The translations under genes and the position numbers were made by a program. Shown here one piece after another: positions 53,703 to 64,000 of a stretch of DNA of 64,000 nucleotides. Location: positions 2,157,501-2,221,500 of the forward strand of contig CM034390.1 of NCBI GenBank assembly GCA_019925095.2, read 5' to 3'. Source of the DNA: Dendrolimus kikuchii (lineage: Eukaryota; Arthropoda; Insecta; Lepidoptera; Lasiocampidae). Below the pieces are notes generated by a model, which was not told the origin of the DNA, made no database searches, and saw only the letters and a list, made by a program, of their open reading frames with translations. Each line of letters begins with the position of its first letter. Within the stretch, counting starts at the first letter, position 1.

Positions 53703-54048
53703 CTGTTATAGCTTGAAATTCAGTGACGTAGCTAGACGTGGGCGAAACGGGCTCACGCCCACGGCCTCGCACTTATAGGGGCTGTGGAGCGCTGTAGCCC
53801 ACTAGTAAGTTGCTGGTTCTATGGTTATGGACTGTATGAGAGAGATATGAACTAGATCTTTGCACTAGAAAAGCAGAAGCTCCACCAACCTTGAGATCCG
53901 CTGGCTCCTGGCTCGATTCAGGTTGCACACAGGAACAGCAGACGGCACTAAATTCCACTTTGGAGCTAACACTTTGTACAAAGTCTAAATATGGTAAATG
54001 TTTTTGGCACGGTCAATAATTACAATGAATTGACAGAATCCTATCCAG

Positions 54049-54272
54049 TTATTATGTGGGGAACAAATGTCTAGCCATGCCGCCTCCGCCAGGTCCCGGT
54101 CGAAGGGGAAGGCCCAAGAAATGTTGGCTTGACGTCGTGAAGGATGACATGCGTACCAATGGTCTCAAAACGAAGTGGAGTAGAAAAAGTAGGAAAGCGG
54201 ACCCTGGACGTCGGAGTGAACGCTCCGAACGCAACCGGGAATTAACGCTCGGATAATGATGATGATGATGAG
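54049..54272 (+). mobile_element. GAT-tailed LINE 3' fragment inside hAT
   Basis: YVGNKCLAMPPPPGPGRRGR, then RPKKCWLDVVKDDMRTNGLK, and after a small deletion relative to 46424-47056 ends NRELTLG with a (GAT)n tail. Confidence 0.88.
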
Positions 54273-54617
54273 AGAATACTATCGAAGACAAGGAGTAGCG
54301 CACGGCGCGGTTTCTCTCGTCAAAACGTTAACAGCTAGTCATCAAAAAATGGCTGCCCCTACCCTGCTCTATGTTGGCAGTCGCATCACACAGTTAGAGA
54401 GCGTAGACAGCAAAATTAATGGAGCGATGTTCTATCTACTTCATACTAGGCAAGGACCGAACAGAGTCCACACGCCAGAAAGGCCCTCTATATTTGCGAG
54501 ATTTAAATTTCATGTACCCAACTAAAATCACAAGTTTTAAAATTAGTATATATTTATCAAATTTATGAATTGTTTATATTTTGTGTTTCAATTATTTAAT
54601 TCATTATATTATTATTT

Positions 54618-54851
54618 GCCAGGTAGTAGGGCATTTGCCCGACTGGATGGCTACTACCCCTGATCTAAAGTATGTCGCCATAACAACCTTGAGTTGTGTT
54701 CCGGCATTAGTGACCAGGTTCCAGTGACCCTTAAGAGAGCAGCAGCGCATTTGTACTACCTTTGGTGTTGTAAATGTCTATAGGCGATGGTAACCGCTTT
54801 TCTATAAAGTGGACCATCTGCCTGTCTGTTGCACTCCTGCAATAAAAAAAA
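54618..54851 (+). mobile_element. SINE-B copy 13 inside hAT
   Basis: 5'-truncated at GCCAGGTAGTAGGGC and ends CCTGCAATAAAAAAAAA. Confidence 0.8.
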
Positions 54852-54899
54852 ATTGTAGTTAAATTAGTTATAAGACATTTACCCTAACGCTTACTATTG

Positions 54900-55130
54900 C
54901 TTACATTTCTATCAGAATTATGCTGAATATGCCCGTACGTACAGCTTCTGCTGAAAGAAGTTTTTCGAACTTAAGAATTATTTTAGGAATAGTATGAAGC
55001 AGGACCGATTTTCTGCTTTAGGAATATTCTATCAATTAAAGCAGAGTTAGCTTCAAAAATAAACTACAAATCATTACTAGAAGACTTCAGGAAAGCAAAG
55101 AGTCGAAAGGCATTCGTTTTGTAAAATATT
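54900..55130 (+). pseudogene. hAT transposase C-terminal dimerisation region
   Basis: LNMPVRTASAERSFSNLRII followed by stops and KGIRFVKY. PVRTASAERSFSNLR is the conserved hATC motif. The catalytic parts are missing, replaced by the insertions upstream. Confidence 0.82.
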
Positions 55131-55677
55131 AGGTAGATCATGTAGAATACCAAATAAAAACTATTTTGTTTTTGTAATATCATTATCATGAGTATATATA
55201 TCTCGGGTTCGCTTTTGTATTCACAAAAAGATGTTAAGATCTCTGCGTTGAAAAGGGCCTCGCTGATGAGTCTTCGCCCACGTGTATATTAGTCCACGCT
55301 ACGACACTGTTGAAACTGGTCACTTCTGCCTATTGGTGCATTATTTTTGTTGCGGACAGATAGCACCCCCCTGACCCGCCCGCCGGAGCACATCTACACT
55401 CCGCGCCCCGCATACCGCCGACGCCCATAGCTAGCGCGATTAGCAACTAGGCGTCGGACGGAATGCGGGATATAGGAGGCTGAAAAAACCTGAAAGAACT
55501 ACTACATTCAGAATAACTATGAATTCAGCCACTCAGCCATTCATATATTGTACTCAACTCTCTTGCATACTGTGTTCTACTCTTTAAATGTATATTTATA
55601 ATTTAATAATAATAATCATACAGTCCATTATTACATCGAGTTTTAATTTCCAAACACGAGAAGCAACTGCCACCAAT

Positions 55678-56246
55678 AATTTTTATTTAGAAGCTAGCAA
55701 ACAGGCAGACGTCCCGGCACATGGAAAGTGGTTACCAATGCCTGTGGACGCTCGGAACACCAGTGGTGAAGCCAACGCTTTGCCAGACTTTAGACTGGGA
55801 GTCTTTAAACTGAGAGTCTTGTGGGATCCTTTAGAGGGAGGGGATGGGATAGGGGAATGAGATAGAATGATCAAACAGTAGGAATAGCATAGAGGGAATG
55901 GGAAACGAGATTAGAATAAGAGGATGGGATAGGAAGAGCAGAAACACGATTAGGAGCCACGGAACGGAGAAAGAATACAATTCCCTACGGCCGGGCGGAA
56001 TGTCGTAAGAGGCGACGAAACAATCCACATAACCAGGTTGTAGGGTACTTGCCCGTCTGGATGGCTACCACCCTGGTCTAGAGTATGCTATGTATGTTCC
56101 GGCATCAGTGTCCAGATTGCAGCATCGCTTAAGAGACCGGCAGCACATTAATAGCACCTTTGGTGTTACAAATATCCACATGCGATGGTAACCGCTTTAC
56201 ATCAGGCGGGCCATCTGTCTACTGAACTCATGAAATAAAAAACAAA
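55678..56246. mobile_element. Two decayed SINE-B fragments in opposite orientation (copy 14)
   Basis: Minus-orientation tail side at 55678-55790 (CAAACAGGCAGACGTCCC). A plus-orientation copy at 55957-56246 starts GGAACGGAGAAAGAATAC and ends CATGAAATAAAAAACAAAT. Confidence 0.65.
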
Positions 56247-57149
56247 TAAAAGGGGAGGAGGGGGTCAACGAAGTGTGACAAGGGGTCATAAATTTCGTGA
56301 AGTCACATTTAAAAATCTAATATATTTAAGCTTTAAAGCACGAAATATGAACTATTAACGAAAAACATCAAAATATTTCGAACTCCGTCTATATAATCCT
56401 AGTGTTTAAATTAAAAAAAAATGGAATGTATTTATTAATATATGAAGCAAAGACAGCAAAACTTTGTACCCCTTTTTACGAAAATTGCGCGGACGGAGGA
56501 GTATGAAATTTCGCACACTTATAGTTCATATAGAGAAGGAGTGCAGAATGCTAATATTTTTTTTTTAATTATGCATAAAAATACATTAAATAAATAAAAA
56601 AACATTACACTCCTATACCCATTGATGTAGTAATATTTTATCGCTACATCAATGCCTACACCATGTATTTCACACACACGCATTACTCTTTTGTTTTTGG
56701 CAAATTAACAGCCTTGGCGAAATCTGTGATTATAGAAGTATAAGTCTTTGACAACAGAACCTTAATAATGTTCAAACTTATAATTTAAATTGATTATTAT
56801 GGTCGAACTTCGACCACGGGCGACCACTAGTTAAAACTAATTAATGAACTGCTGTTTTAATTCAATAATTTCTTTATGAAACATTCTTTTTTCTTTATGA
56901 TATCCTGATTTCACACTAGGGAGAGAGGAGTCTCACGAATGTGATAAGGACGGGGAAGTATTTGTGGATATCCCCTTAGCTCAAGGTTAACTGTTTCATA
57001 TTCTGTAAGAGCGTGATATCACACTGATCATGATACCAGCTAGTGATTACCATGTACAAAAGATATATGCATAGTTGAAAATTAGACAATTAAATTTCTG
57101 GACTCTTGCATAAGACCATCCTATTATCCTTTTGTGCTAGTTGACGTTA

Positions 57150-57234
57150 TGTTCTGGATGCGCGGGCGCAGTCCGTGTTTGCACACAGTCGCGCGGCCGC
57201 CTCCCGCCGCTTACAACTTCAAAGCAAGAGACAG
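57150..57234 (+). promoter_or_regulatory. Candidate first (untranslated) exon and CpG-rich start of the second beta gene
   Basis: A compact GC- and CpG-rich block (GTCGCGCGGCCGCCTCCCGC) in AT-rich DNA, ending AAGAGACAG before the donor GTGAGA at 57235. A matching acceptor TTTTTACTTTATAG ends at 58328, 15 bp before the ATG. Position and strand fit a leader exon. Confidence 0.5.
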
Positions 57235-57273
57235 GTGAGAAAATTTTATCAATTTACTTTCTACACTCTTCTT

Positions 57274-57934
57274 CTATACTAATATTATAAAGACGAAAGA
57301 TTTGTATGTGATAGTATTGTTTGTATGTTTGTAACGAATAAACTCAAAAACTACTGCACCTATTTCAAAAATTCTTTCACCATTAGAATGCTATATTATC
57401 CCTGAGTAATATAAGTTATATTTATTACTAGAAACAATTAGATATCTCTACTAAAACTTCCATAATATAACACAGGGTGTCAAAAGTTAGCCATGAAATG
57501 CCTTTCATCGCTTGCGCTGCGGAAACTATTGATGATAGAACAAAAAAATGTTCTACAATATTAAAGTACATATCAATATCTACAAAAAACTTTGTGATAC
57601 CATATGTCCACCTATTGTAGATATGTCACTATAACTACTTTTTTACATTTTAAAAGTTGATAAAAATGCGGACCAAAATCAGACCATATTATCCATACCT
57701 TTGTATTAATTCTTATCCAAATGAATAATTTCGTATTCAAGACTGTTGTAATACCTGCAGTATGGAAGAAGAATACCTGTAGATTACTTTTTGTAATTAT
57801 TGTAATTATTCAAATCGGACATTCTATTCAAACGATATTACGAATTTAAAAATGTCAATCTAAACAAAATACTTTGCGCTGGAATCGGGTTCTAGATTTT
57901 AATTTTTCAAGGACAACGTCTGTCGGGGCTCTTA
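57274..57934 (+). mobile_element. Helitron, Lep1-like, decayed
   Basis: Starts TCTATACTAATATTATAAAG after T, and ends AACGTCTGTCGGGGCTCTTAG before T. The middle contains unrelated sequence, probably another insertion. Confidence 0.5.
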
Positions 57935-58343
57935 GTATTGTATAAAATTAGGATTAACTGATAAACTGGACAATATTTTTTGTTGTGATGACATCATTTA
58001 CTTATGACCGGTTCTTATATCTTAGTATTCATTCACTTGCCTTACCATCAGTAGAAATTTCACATTTCTTGTATGGAGCTTATGTCAAATTTTAATAACG
58101 GTAAGGCAAATGAATGGCTAATAAGGTATAGGAAACGGCCATAAATAAATGTCTGTCCAAATAATGACAAGGACGTATTCGCAAGTTAACTAACTACTTA
58201 ACTAATGCAAATGTTAAATCTGGCTTAACTTAATCTCTCGATACTTGGACCACGAAATCCAATAATTGTGAAATTAAATCTGTCTATATAAAAAGTAGTA
58301 AGTATTAACGTACATTTTTACTTTATAGAAATAAACAATCATA

Positions 58344-58503
58344 ATGACGGTAAAGAAACGGGCGTCCGATTTGACCAGCTTGGAGCGCTTCAACGTCTAC
58401 TATAAGAAGAAGGAACCGCCGTTGACTGCCATGCAGAAGTGCAAACGATTTATTTGGAACCCGAAGACCAGGCAGTTTTGTGGCAGGACCGGAGCAGCAT
58501 GGT
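58344..58503 (+). CDS. nrv: Second Na+/K+-ATPase beta subunit, first coding exon (partial gene)
   Basis: Fifty-three codons plus one base: MTVKKRASDLTSLERFNVYY, then KKKEPPLTAMQKCKRFIWNP and KTRQFCGRTGAAW, donor GTAAGT. The FIWNP.T.QFCGRTG.AW block matches [18 protein letters not shown] of the first gene, and the intron falls at the same position and phase (one base after TGG). The N-terminus is longer and more basic. No membrane-helix exon was found on the plus strand up to 64000, so the gene probably continues beyond the window. Partner and function are as for other beta subunits. Confidence 0.88.
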
Positions 58504-58710
58504 GTAAGTAGAGACTTTGTATTACTGGACCTAATAAGACACCTTGTGGTATTCAATGAAAATGAAGACATTTGTAAGTAAAGACTTTGTAGTACTGGAC
58601 CTAATAAGACACCTTGTGGTATTCAATGAACATGAAGACATTTATAAGTAAAGACTTTGTAGTACTGGACCTAATAAGACACCTTGTGGTATTCAATGAA
58701 CATGAAGATG
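58504..58710 (+). repeat. Three tandem 70-bp units beginning at the splice donor
   Basis: Units at 58504, 58574 and 58644. The first begins with the real donor GTAAGTAGAG, the second has GTAAGTAAAG, and the third has ATAAGTAAAG. The units otherwise differ at only a few positions, so the duplication is recent. Confidence 0.9.
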
Positions 58711-59149
58711 TTAATTATTCTATGCTAGCGTTCACGTAAGACCTTGTTCGTATTTATCTTTTTACTCTCCGAATGAAATAAAAAGCAATAAAACAATTAT
58801 TTCTTTATTTCTCAGCAAAAGTCTAAATATGAATTTTCTAATATCCCCCCTAGTTATAGATTACCTCGCCATTGAAGCTCAGCGCTGCGCACTTTTCGCG
58901 CTCTATCTCAAAAACGGTTGAATACATAGAACATTGTTTTAAACAAAACTTGTATGCATGTACAACTTTTGTAATACATGCAAACGTCCTTTAATACATA
59001 AGAAATTAGATATTTACATAAAACCGTATCCAGGACATTTGTTCTTGAACATGGCATTGAAATGCGGCCATGTGATCTTACTTTACTTATCTTTACAAGT
59101 TTATAGCTTATTGGCTTTCTTCCCAACATTTACTCTTTTTCGACCTAAA

Positions 59150-59340
59150 AGCTTATAAATGCGAAAGTAACTCTGTCTGTGGCGCTTTCACGGAAAAATC
59201 ATGATACCGATTCTTCTAAAATTTGGTACATGTCTCAATACCGTGAGTGGACATAGGATACTTTTTGTTCCGTAAACCTTCATAACTTCCAGCATAAAAT
59301 TAGGTACGTTTTCTTCCAGACTCTAGTATACAATATGGGA
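59150..59340 (+). mobile_element. Helitron 5' part
   Basis: TTATAAATGCGAAAGTAACT then CTGTCTGT, the same head as 32955-35249 without the tandem expansion. Confidence 0.6.
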
Positions 59341-59394
59341 AAGAGAAGACATTTAAAGTTGTATTAAGGTCTCTGAGAATAGTTAAGTTTTTTA

Positions 59395-59610
59395 TTCTGT
59401 TCATAACTTGTTCTGTTTATTCAAACTCAAGAGTTTTTGTTCAAAATAAGTTTCACTGGAGAATGTTTTTTGAAGGTCGTACATACGAGCATAAGTTAAA
59501 ATTTAAATCTACTTCCTATTCTACGAGTACGTACATTACCTCGCAACATGTTATCATCGTAGTGGCAGGAAACTCCACAGCAACACGTCTAGCTCAAAAA
59601 TATTTTTCTT
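59395..59610. repeat. Unclassified repeat shared with 7240-7450
   Basis: TTTTTGTTCAAAATAAG, TTGAAGGTCGTACATAC, CTTCCTATTCTACG and CAGCAACACGTCTAGCTC are in the same order as at 7240-7450. Confidence 0.5.
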
Positions 59611-60699
59611 CATAATTGTGTATCTCAGGCCCTTGTTTTGGTCTATTCATAACTTGGACATAAAACTGTCATCATCTCTGAAAACTTTTCACTGATAAAA
59701 TTTCCATTTTGGCAGTTTTAACCGCGGCGTTTATGCCCTAAGAAGGCCACATCAATGAACCAGTCTGGTCAGTCTTGAGACAATTGGTCGTCTCCTATAC
59801 CAAAGCGAAGGTACTCAGAGCCGGAAGTGGCGACGGCCGCTGGATTGCCGCAATGAGATCATTGCTCGACTTCCGGCGCGAGCCGTACCTCTCTGCCGCT
59901 ATCGGGATACCACCGGACCGAGTCAACTTATATTACATCATACATTTCACCTAAAGAAAGATTACTCTCTGTTTTCGTTATTAAACTATCAAAACCAGTA
60001 GTAGTAGGTAAATTACTTTCGAGAAGTATTTGCGTCTCTAGTAGTATTTGTATACTTACAGGAATTGATAAATTTGAAATTTAAAATTCCTTGTCAGCGA
60101 AAAGAGGTTCCTTACATTTTGAAGATGAAATATATTTACAATCAAAAGTCAACGGTGAAAGTCAAATATATAATTACAAGCTTTCTATTACCTTGCAATG
60201 GATATGTAAGTTCGGGTGGAATCTTGCAAATTAAATTTGACCAACTTCCCGGATTCCGATTGAGCTGAAATTTTGCACGCATATGTATATCGCGTGACAA
60301 TGCAATAATATGGTACCAGGGAGCTGATCTGATGATGGAGTCGGAAGGTGACCATAGGAATTCAATAGAATTAAACTAGATAGACCCGTCGTGTTTGGGC
60401 TCGTTCTACTTGTCTTGGCTAGCAATCTGCTGCTACATGATATCCAGGATCTCAAAAGCTTGTATTTAAAAACCTTTTTTATGATTTACATTGCTAATTG
60501 TTGTGAGGTCTGACTATTTGGTTTTAGTTTGATAATAAATGATCTAATCGATTTTATTTGTGGTTCAGTTTTGTTATTTATGCTTCGGTATTATTTGTTG
60601 CTGGTTGTTGTTATTTGATATTAAAATTGTTAATTAAAAATGGTTCCGATCTTGAAATGTGGTCGAGGTAAGCCTTTGACTTCCCAAACTAAAGAAGTA

Positions 60700-60905
60700 T
60701 TTAAGGAGTTAACATTGACAGAACAGGGGGAAACCTTGTAGAAGAATTTCATAAAGTGGAGTAGTGATTTTAGGGCAATGAAATAAATTATGCTCCAATG
60801 TCCCTTCAGCTAAACCACATTCGCACAGACACAGAAAGGAAAAAACAACACACATGGCACTAGATAGGATAATATATATAAGTACACACTGCACATGCAC
60901 TTCCT
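60700..60905 (-). pseudogene. LINE zinc-knuckle/tail fragment
   Basis: The minus strand reads CLCECGLAEGTLEHNLFHCP, the CxC..GT.EH.L..CP pattern at the end of R1/Jockey-type reverse transcriptases. Confidence 0.55.
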
Positions 60906-61245
60906 CACAACACCAGCATGTAACAGATACGCACTACATTAGTATAAGTTTAGTATTAAAATTAGAATAAATTTAATTAAATTAAACAAGTTATTCGTAA
61001 GGTACACCACAACACACAGATCATTAAATTAATGTCACACACAATAACAAAAATAACCAATAAGAGTGTACAAACTCTAAAAACTTTCTTAGAAATTAAG
61101 TTGTAACAAAGGCTACGGAACTCAAGTCCGTAGTGTTGTTTAAAAAAAACCACATTTGCAAAAGCGAGCTACTTACATGATCGGTTATGTGGTAATGCCG
61201 GAGAGAAAAGGAGTAATCCTGGTACCCTCATACAACTGTTTTTAT

Positions 61246-61430
61246 TGCCAATACATACATACATAACTTCACGCCAGTTCCCTTGCGGGGTAGGCACGAA
61301 CAACAGAGCGCCATTTAGGCTTATTCTTACACACCTCACTTGCTTCTTTGACATTCATAACTCTTGTCATGCACGCTCGTCTGTTCTTAAGGCTCCTGAC
61401 ATCACCTTCTGCTAGTACACGATCAATTGC
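61246..61430 (-). mobile_element. LINE-A 3' end
   Basis: [20 protein letters not shown] to YPARELA on the minus strand. Tail complement at 61250-61264. Confidence 0.85.
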
Positions 61431-61449
61431 CAATTGTATTGCCAATACA

Positions 61450-61651
61450 TCTTTAATATATAATTCTTTTGTACGTGTGTTGACAGTGAACTCCTCCTAA
61501 ACGGCTGGACCGATTTGATTGAAATTTTTTGTGTGTGTTCAAGTGGACTCGAGGATGGTTTAGATTCAAAATTGGACCCGGTAGGTAGCGCTGCAATCGG
61601 GTTCTAAATTTTATTTCTTTAGGGCAGAACAACGTCTGCCTGGACAGTTAG
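61450..61651 (+). mobile_element. Helitron, Lep1-like
   Basis: TCTTTAATATATAATTC start after A and TGCCTGGACAGTTAG end before T (TTAG instead of CTAG). Confidence 0.7.
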
Positions 61652-61937
61652 TTTCTTATCCTTTATTCTGGTTATCGTAAATTATGTATCTACGAATATA
61701 AATTCGTACATAATATACTAAACTAACTGAAATGAAAGTTATGTAATTTCTGCGTGATATTGATCCGAAGTTTAGACGGGCGAAGTCGACTATAAATATT
61801 GTATAGAATGTAAATCTTAATTGAAATTTAGTAAACTATTTTGTTCCTCGATGTTTGTTTTATGCTAACTTCTATAATCAAACAGCAAAAGAAGCTATGT
61901 ATGAAATTGGAAGTATTGCAAAAGTTAATTTAATTGT

Positions 61938-62326
61938 CTTTGCAGGTTTTTTATGGTCGTTTGACTTTATGTAGAAAAAGATTGTGAAATGTAATGTCAA
62001 TTTTGGTAAAAATATATTCGGGTGATATATTAAATTTTATTTGAAGTTTTACTAGATATATCGATCACAAGATATAACCATCGTCCCTACGTCCACATTT
62101 TGGTGCCGAAACTCGAATAATATAAATACAACCGGGGGGATCAAGGGCGGTGGTTCAAAATGTGGACGTAGGGACGATGGTTATATCGTTTGATCGATAT
62201 ATTCTAGTAAAACTCCAAATAAAAATTATTATATGACCCGAATATATTTTCCCCAAAATTGACATTACATTTTTTTCACAATGTTTTTTATACATAAAGT
62301 CAAACGACCATAAAAAACCTGCAAAG
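61938..62326. repeat. Long imperfect hairpin, arms about 165 bp, loop 55 bp
   Basis: Left arm 61938-62101 and right arm 62157-62326 are reverse complements with few mismatches and small indels. Outer pair CTTTGCAGGTTTTTTATGG, inner pair CGTCCCTACGTCCACATTTT. No coding frame. Confidence 0.88.
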
Positions 62327-62341
62327 AGTTTATACAAGTAC

Positions 62342-62593
62342 AATTGGACCTACTTATGCAAAACAGAACCAATCCACAAACATGCCAAAATTGGGTTAAG
62401 GATGCAGAAGACTTTCAAAATGCACCTTCTATCGACTCAATAAAAATCATAACGAGAAAATATAATATACAATATTCTAAATGTTTTTTCCAAAATATAG
62501 TAATATTTTTTTGTATGCAAAATTTTAATAACGGCTTTTTCTCAAAACTGTCAGTATGTGGGTTGGTTCCATTTTGCATAAGTAGGTCCAATT
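62342..62593. mobile_element. MITE with about 40-bp TIRs
   Basis: AATTGGACCTACTTATGCAA at the left is inverted at the right end (TTGCATAAGTAGGTCCAATT), extending with mismatches through GAACCAA.CCACA. It directly follows the hairpin above. Confidence 0.82.
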
Positions 62594-62672
62594 TAAATGC
62601 AATTGAATACGCTCCTCGATGTATACCTTCTAGTAAATATTAAATGAAATGAACAATGATAACAATTAACAT

Positions 62673-63222
62673 AAGATTCAAGGCCCCCGCCTCCGTGCTT
62701 GCCTTAGCCAGCCGGCACGGAGTGGAGATCGCTAGAGCTAAGACTCAAGCTCCAGGGGTGGAAGTGATAAATGGCATCACGTCAGAAGTAGCTTCGGTGA
62801 ACCTGCAGCCCACCTCTCTACACCCCTTAGCCACTCACACCCATGTTGCCCTTGACTTGTATGGCATTTTTTGGGGCCTATGCAGGGAGTGGCGAGTCAC
62901 CGTCTGCCCATTTTTCCATGTTCTCCGAACATTGCGACGGGCAGACGCCATAGTCCCCATATTCTCAGACCTTTAGTACCATTAGCAGTTCACCCCAATA
63001 GCCTGGTACTTTTTGTCTTCATTTCCCACAATAGTCCTACACTGGCCGGGGCTTGTCCTTGGGTGCATTACTATATGGTGTAGACAGGAATAATCGCCGG
63101 TCAGTGTCACGCCACATTTACATTAAATTTGTCAAAGGGCCTCTACGTGTTGGCCTTTCCATGGCCCACGCAAGCCCTCCAAAGGTCCGGGCATTTTTTT
63201 GCCCGTGGTCTACAAAGACATA
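62673..63222 (+). repeat. Unclassified 560-bp repeat, copy 2
   Basis: Inverted, diverged counterpart of 5976-6540, beginning GGCCCCCGCCTCCGTGC and ending GCCCGTGGTCTACAAAGAC. Confidence 0.65.
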
Positions 63223-63254
63223 CATAACATAAGATTTAAAGCTAATTTTAACAA

Positions 63255-63460
63255 CCATAGTCAGGTGTTAGGGTATTTGTCCGTCTGGATAGCTACCACC
63301 CCTAGTCTAAAGTATACTACCATAATAACCTCGGGTTTTGTTCCGGCATCAGTGGCCATGCTCTCCTTTTAGACAGCGGCAGCATATTGGTTGCATGTTT
63401 GGTTTTACAAATATCCATAGGCGATGGTAACCCCTTTCCATCAGGTGGCAATTATGAAAA
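63255..63460 (+). mobile_element. SINE-B copy 15, diverged
   Basis: CAGGTGTTAGGGTATTTG through CCATAGGCGATGGTAACC. No A tail left. Confidence 0.6.
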
Positions 63461-63570
63461 AACCATTGCACCAGATGGTAAGTACTTACGTACTTCATAT
63501 TTTGTTATTATAGGTAATTTCTCATTTGACTCTTAGTAACGTTTCTGTTACCTAAGCACTAATGCTTAGA

Positions 63571-63837
63571 TTTTTTTTATGTTTAAGGCTTGGCAACTAG
63601 GCCTTTAAGCCAGGCGCCGTTGTATTGTAGGCTACAATCGACGTCATTCAACGGAGTTCTTGTGAAGACTCGAAAGGCCACATTTGGCTATATAGTTCAC
63701 ATCTCTCGCAAAAACACATAATTACTACTCAAAAACTATCAATATCCTTCAACTATTGTTCATTTTAGAATAATTTTACACATTTTTAGAAAATAAAACT
63801 GCACAGCACAACGTCCCCTTTCAGTTCGCGCCAAAAA
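63571..63837 (-). mobile_element. SINE-C copy 5 with 14-bp TSD
   Basis: TSD CACTAATGCTTAGA at 63557-63570 and 63838-63851. The 5' end is TTTTTGGCGCGAAC. It has the same internal shortening as copy 2. Confidence 0.92.
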
Positions 63838-64000
63838 CACTAATGCTTAGAGTGATATTAAAAACACAGAAGTATTATGGTTGGAAGACACATATCAAAA
63901 GTTTGGAAGTGTATTTCACCTCTCAATATGTATTTTCAATAGTGTAGTTTTTTCCTAATGAGGGTGCGGTGTTAAGCACATGTCTCAAGTTCAAAATTGC

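Larger units (their letters stand above)
53721..55309 (+). mobile_element. hAT transposon with 8-bp TSD, interrupted by LINE and SINE
   Basis: Ends CAGTGACGTAGCTAGACGTG and CACGCTACGACACTG are imperfect inverted repeats. TSD TTGAAATT (53713-53720) and TTGAAACT (55310-55317) match at 7 of 8. It contains a decayed transposase C-terminus at 54900-55130, a GAT-tailed LINE fragment and SINE-B copy 13. Confidence 0.87.

Noticed and set aside
59740..59930. GC-rich stretch resembling a coding exon
   Set aside because: No frame is open through it with splice sites, and no motif was recognised. Probably a transposon fragment.

Overview
The window looks like a lepidopteran (butterfly or moth) nuclear genome segment: AT-rich, intron-containing and saturated with transposable elements. 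Three host loci can be supported, and most of the remaining DNA is repeats. (1) A complete seven-exon Na+,K+-ATPase beta subunit (nervana family) lies on the minus strand, from ATG 31615 to stop 2591. All splice phases join cleanly to give 324 residues. Its first intron, about 23.7 kb, is packed with mobile DNA. (2) A two-exon gene on the minus strand (ATG 45008, stop 39472) encodes a secreted 404-residue Gln/Asn-rich protein of unknown function. Its signal peptide is assembled across the intron. (3) The first coding exon of a second, divergently oriented Na+,K+-ATPase beta paralogue lies on the plus strand (58344-58503). A GC-rich candidate leader exon sits at about 57.2 kb, and the later exons probably lie beyond the window. 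The two beta genes share the same first coding splice position and phase, so this is a split duplicate locus with the Gln-rich gene between them.

The repeat landscape was classified by reading ends, tails, target-site duplications (TSDs) and decayed reading frames. LINE-A is a (TATG)n-tailed non-LTR retrotransposon family with at least 17 5'-truncated 3' ends. SINE-B is a family of about 310 bp with an A-rich tail and about 15 copies. SINE-C (up to 330 bp) has five copies, all in one orientation and with 12-15 bp TSDs. SINE-D and SINE-E are tRNA-like families. Lep1-type Helitrons run from TC to a CTAG-like end between A and T. Three hAT elements have CAGTG-type ends, and pogo/Tigger and mariner fossils, MITEs and several other LINE 3' ends are also present. 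The LINE-A to SINE-E names are local to this annotation.

Region by region. 0-8 kb holds exons 2-7 of the first beta gene plus two related MITEs and Helitrons. 8-31 kb is intron 1: Helitrons, LINE fragments, a pogo fossil, a hAT carrying an RTE-like LINE, and nested SINEs. 31.4-31.8 kb holds exon 1 and a GC-rich 5' region with two TTACGTAA boxes. 33-35.25 kb is a Helitron that carries a (CTGT)34 microsatellite and a 9-bp minisatellite of 143 identical copies. 35-39 kb is repeats. 39.5-45 kb is the Gln-rich gene. 45-57 kb is repeats, including a clean GAT-tailed LINE insertion and a hAT with a TSD. 57-58.7 kb is the start of the second beta gene. 58.7-64 kb is its presumed first intron, with a 160-bp-arm hairpin and a MITE.

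No rRNA, CRISPR array or functional tRNA gene was found. Clade names for the LINEs and family names for the SINEs are tentative because no database search was possible.
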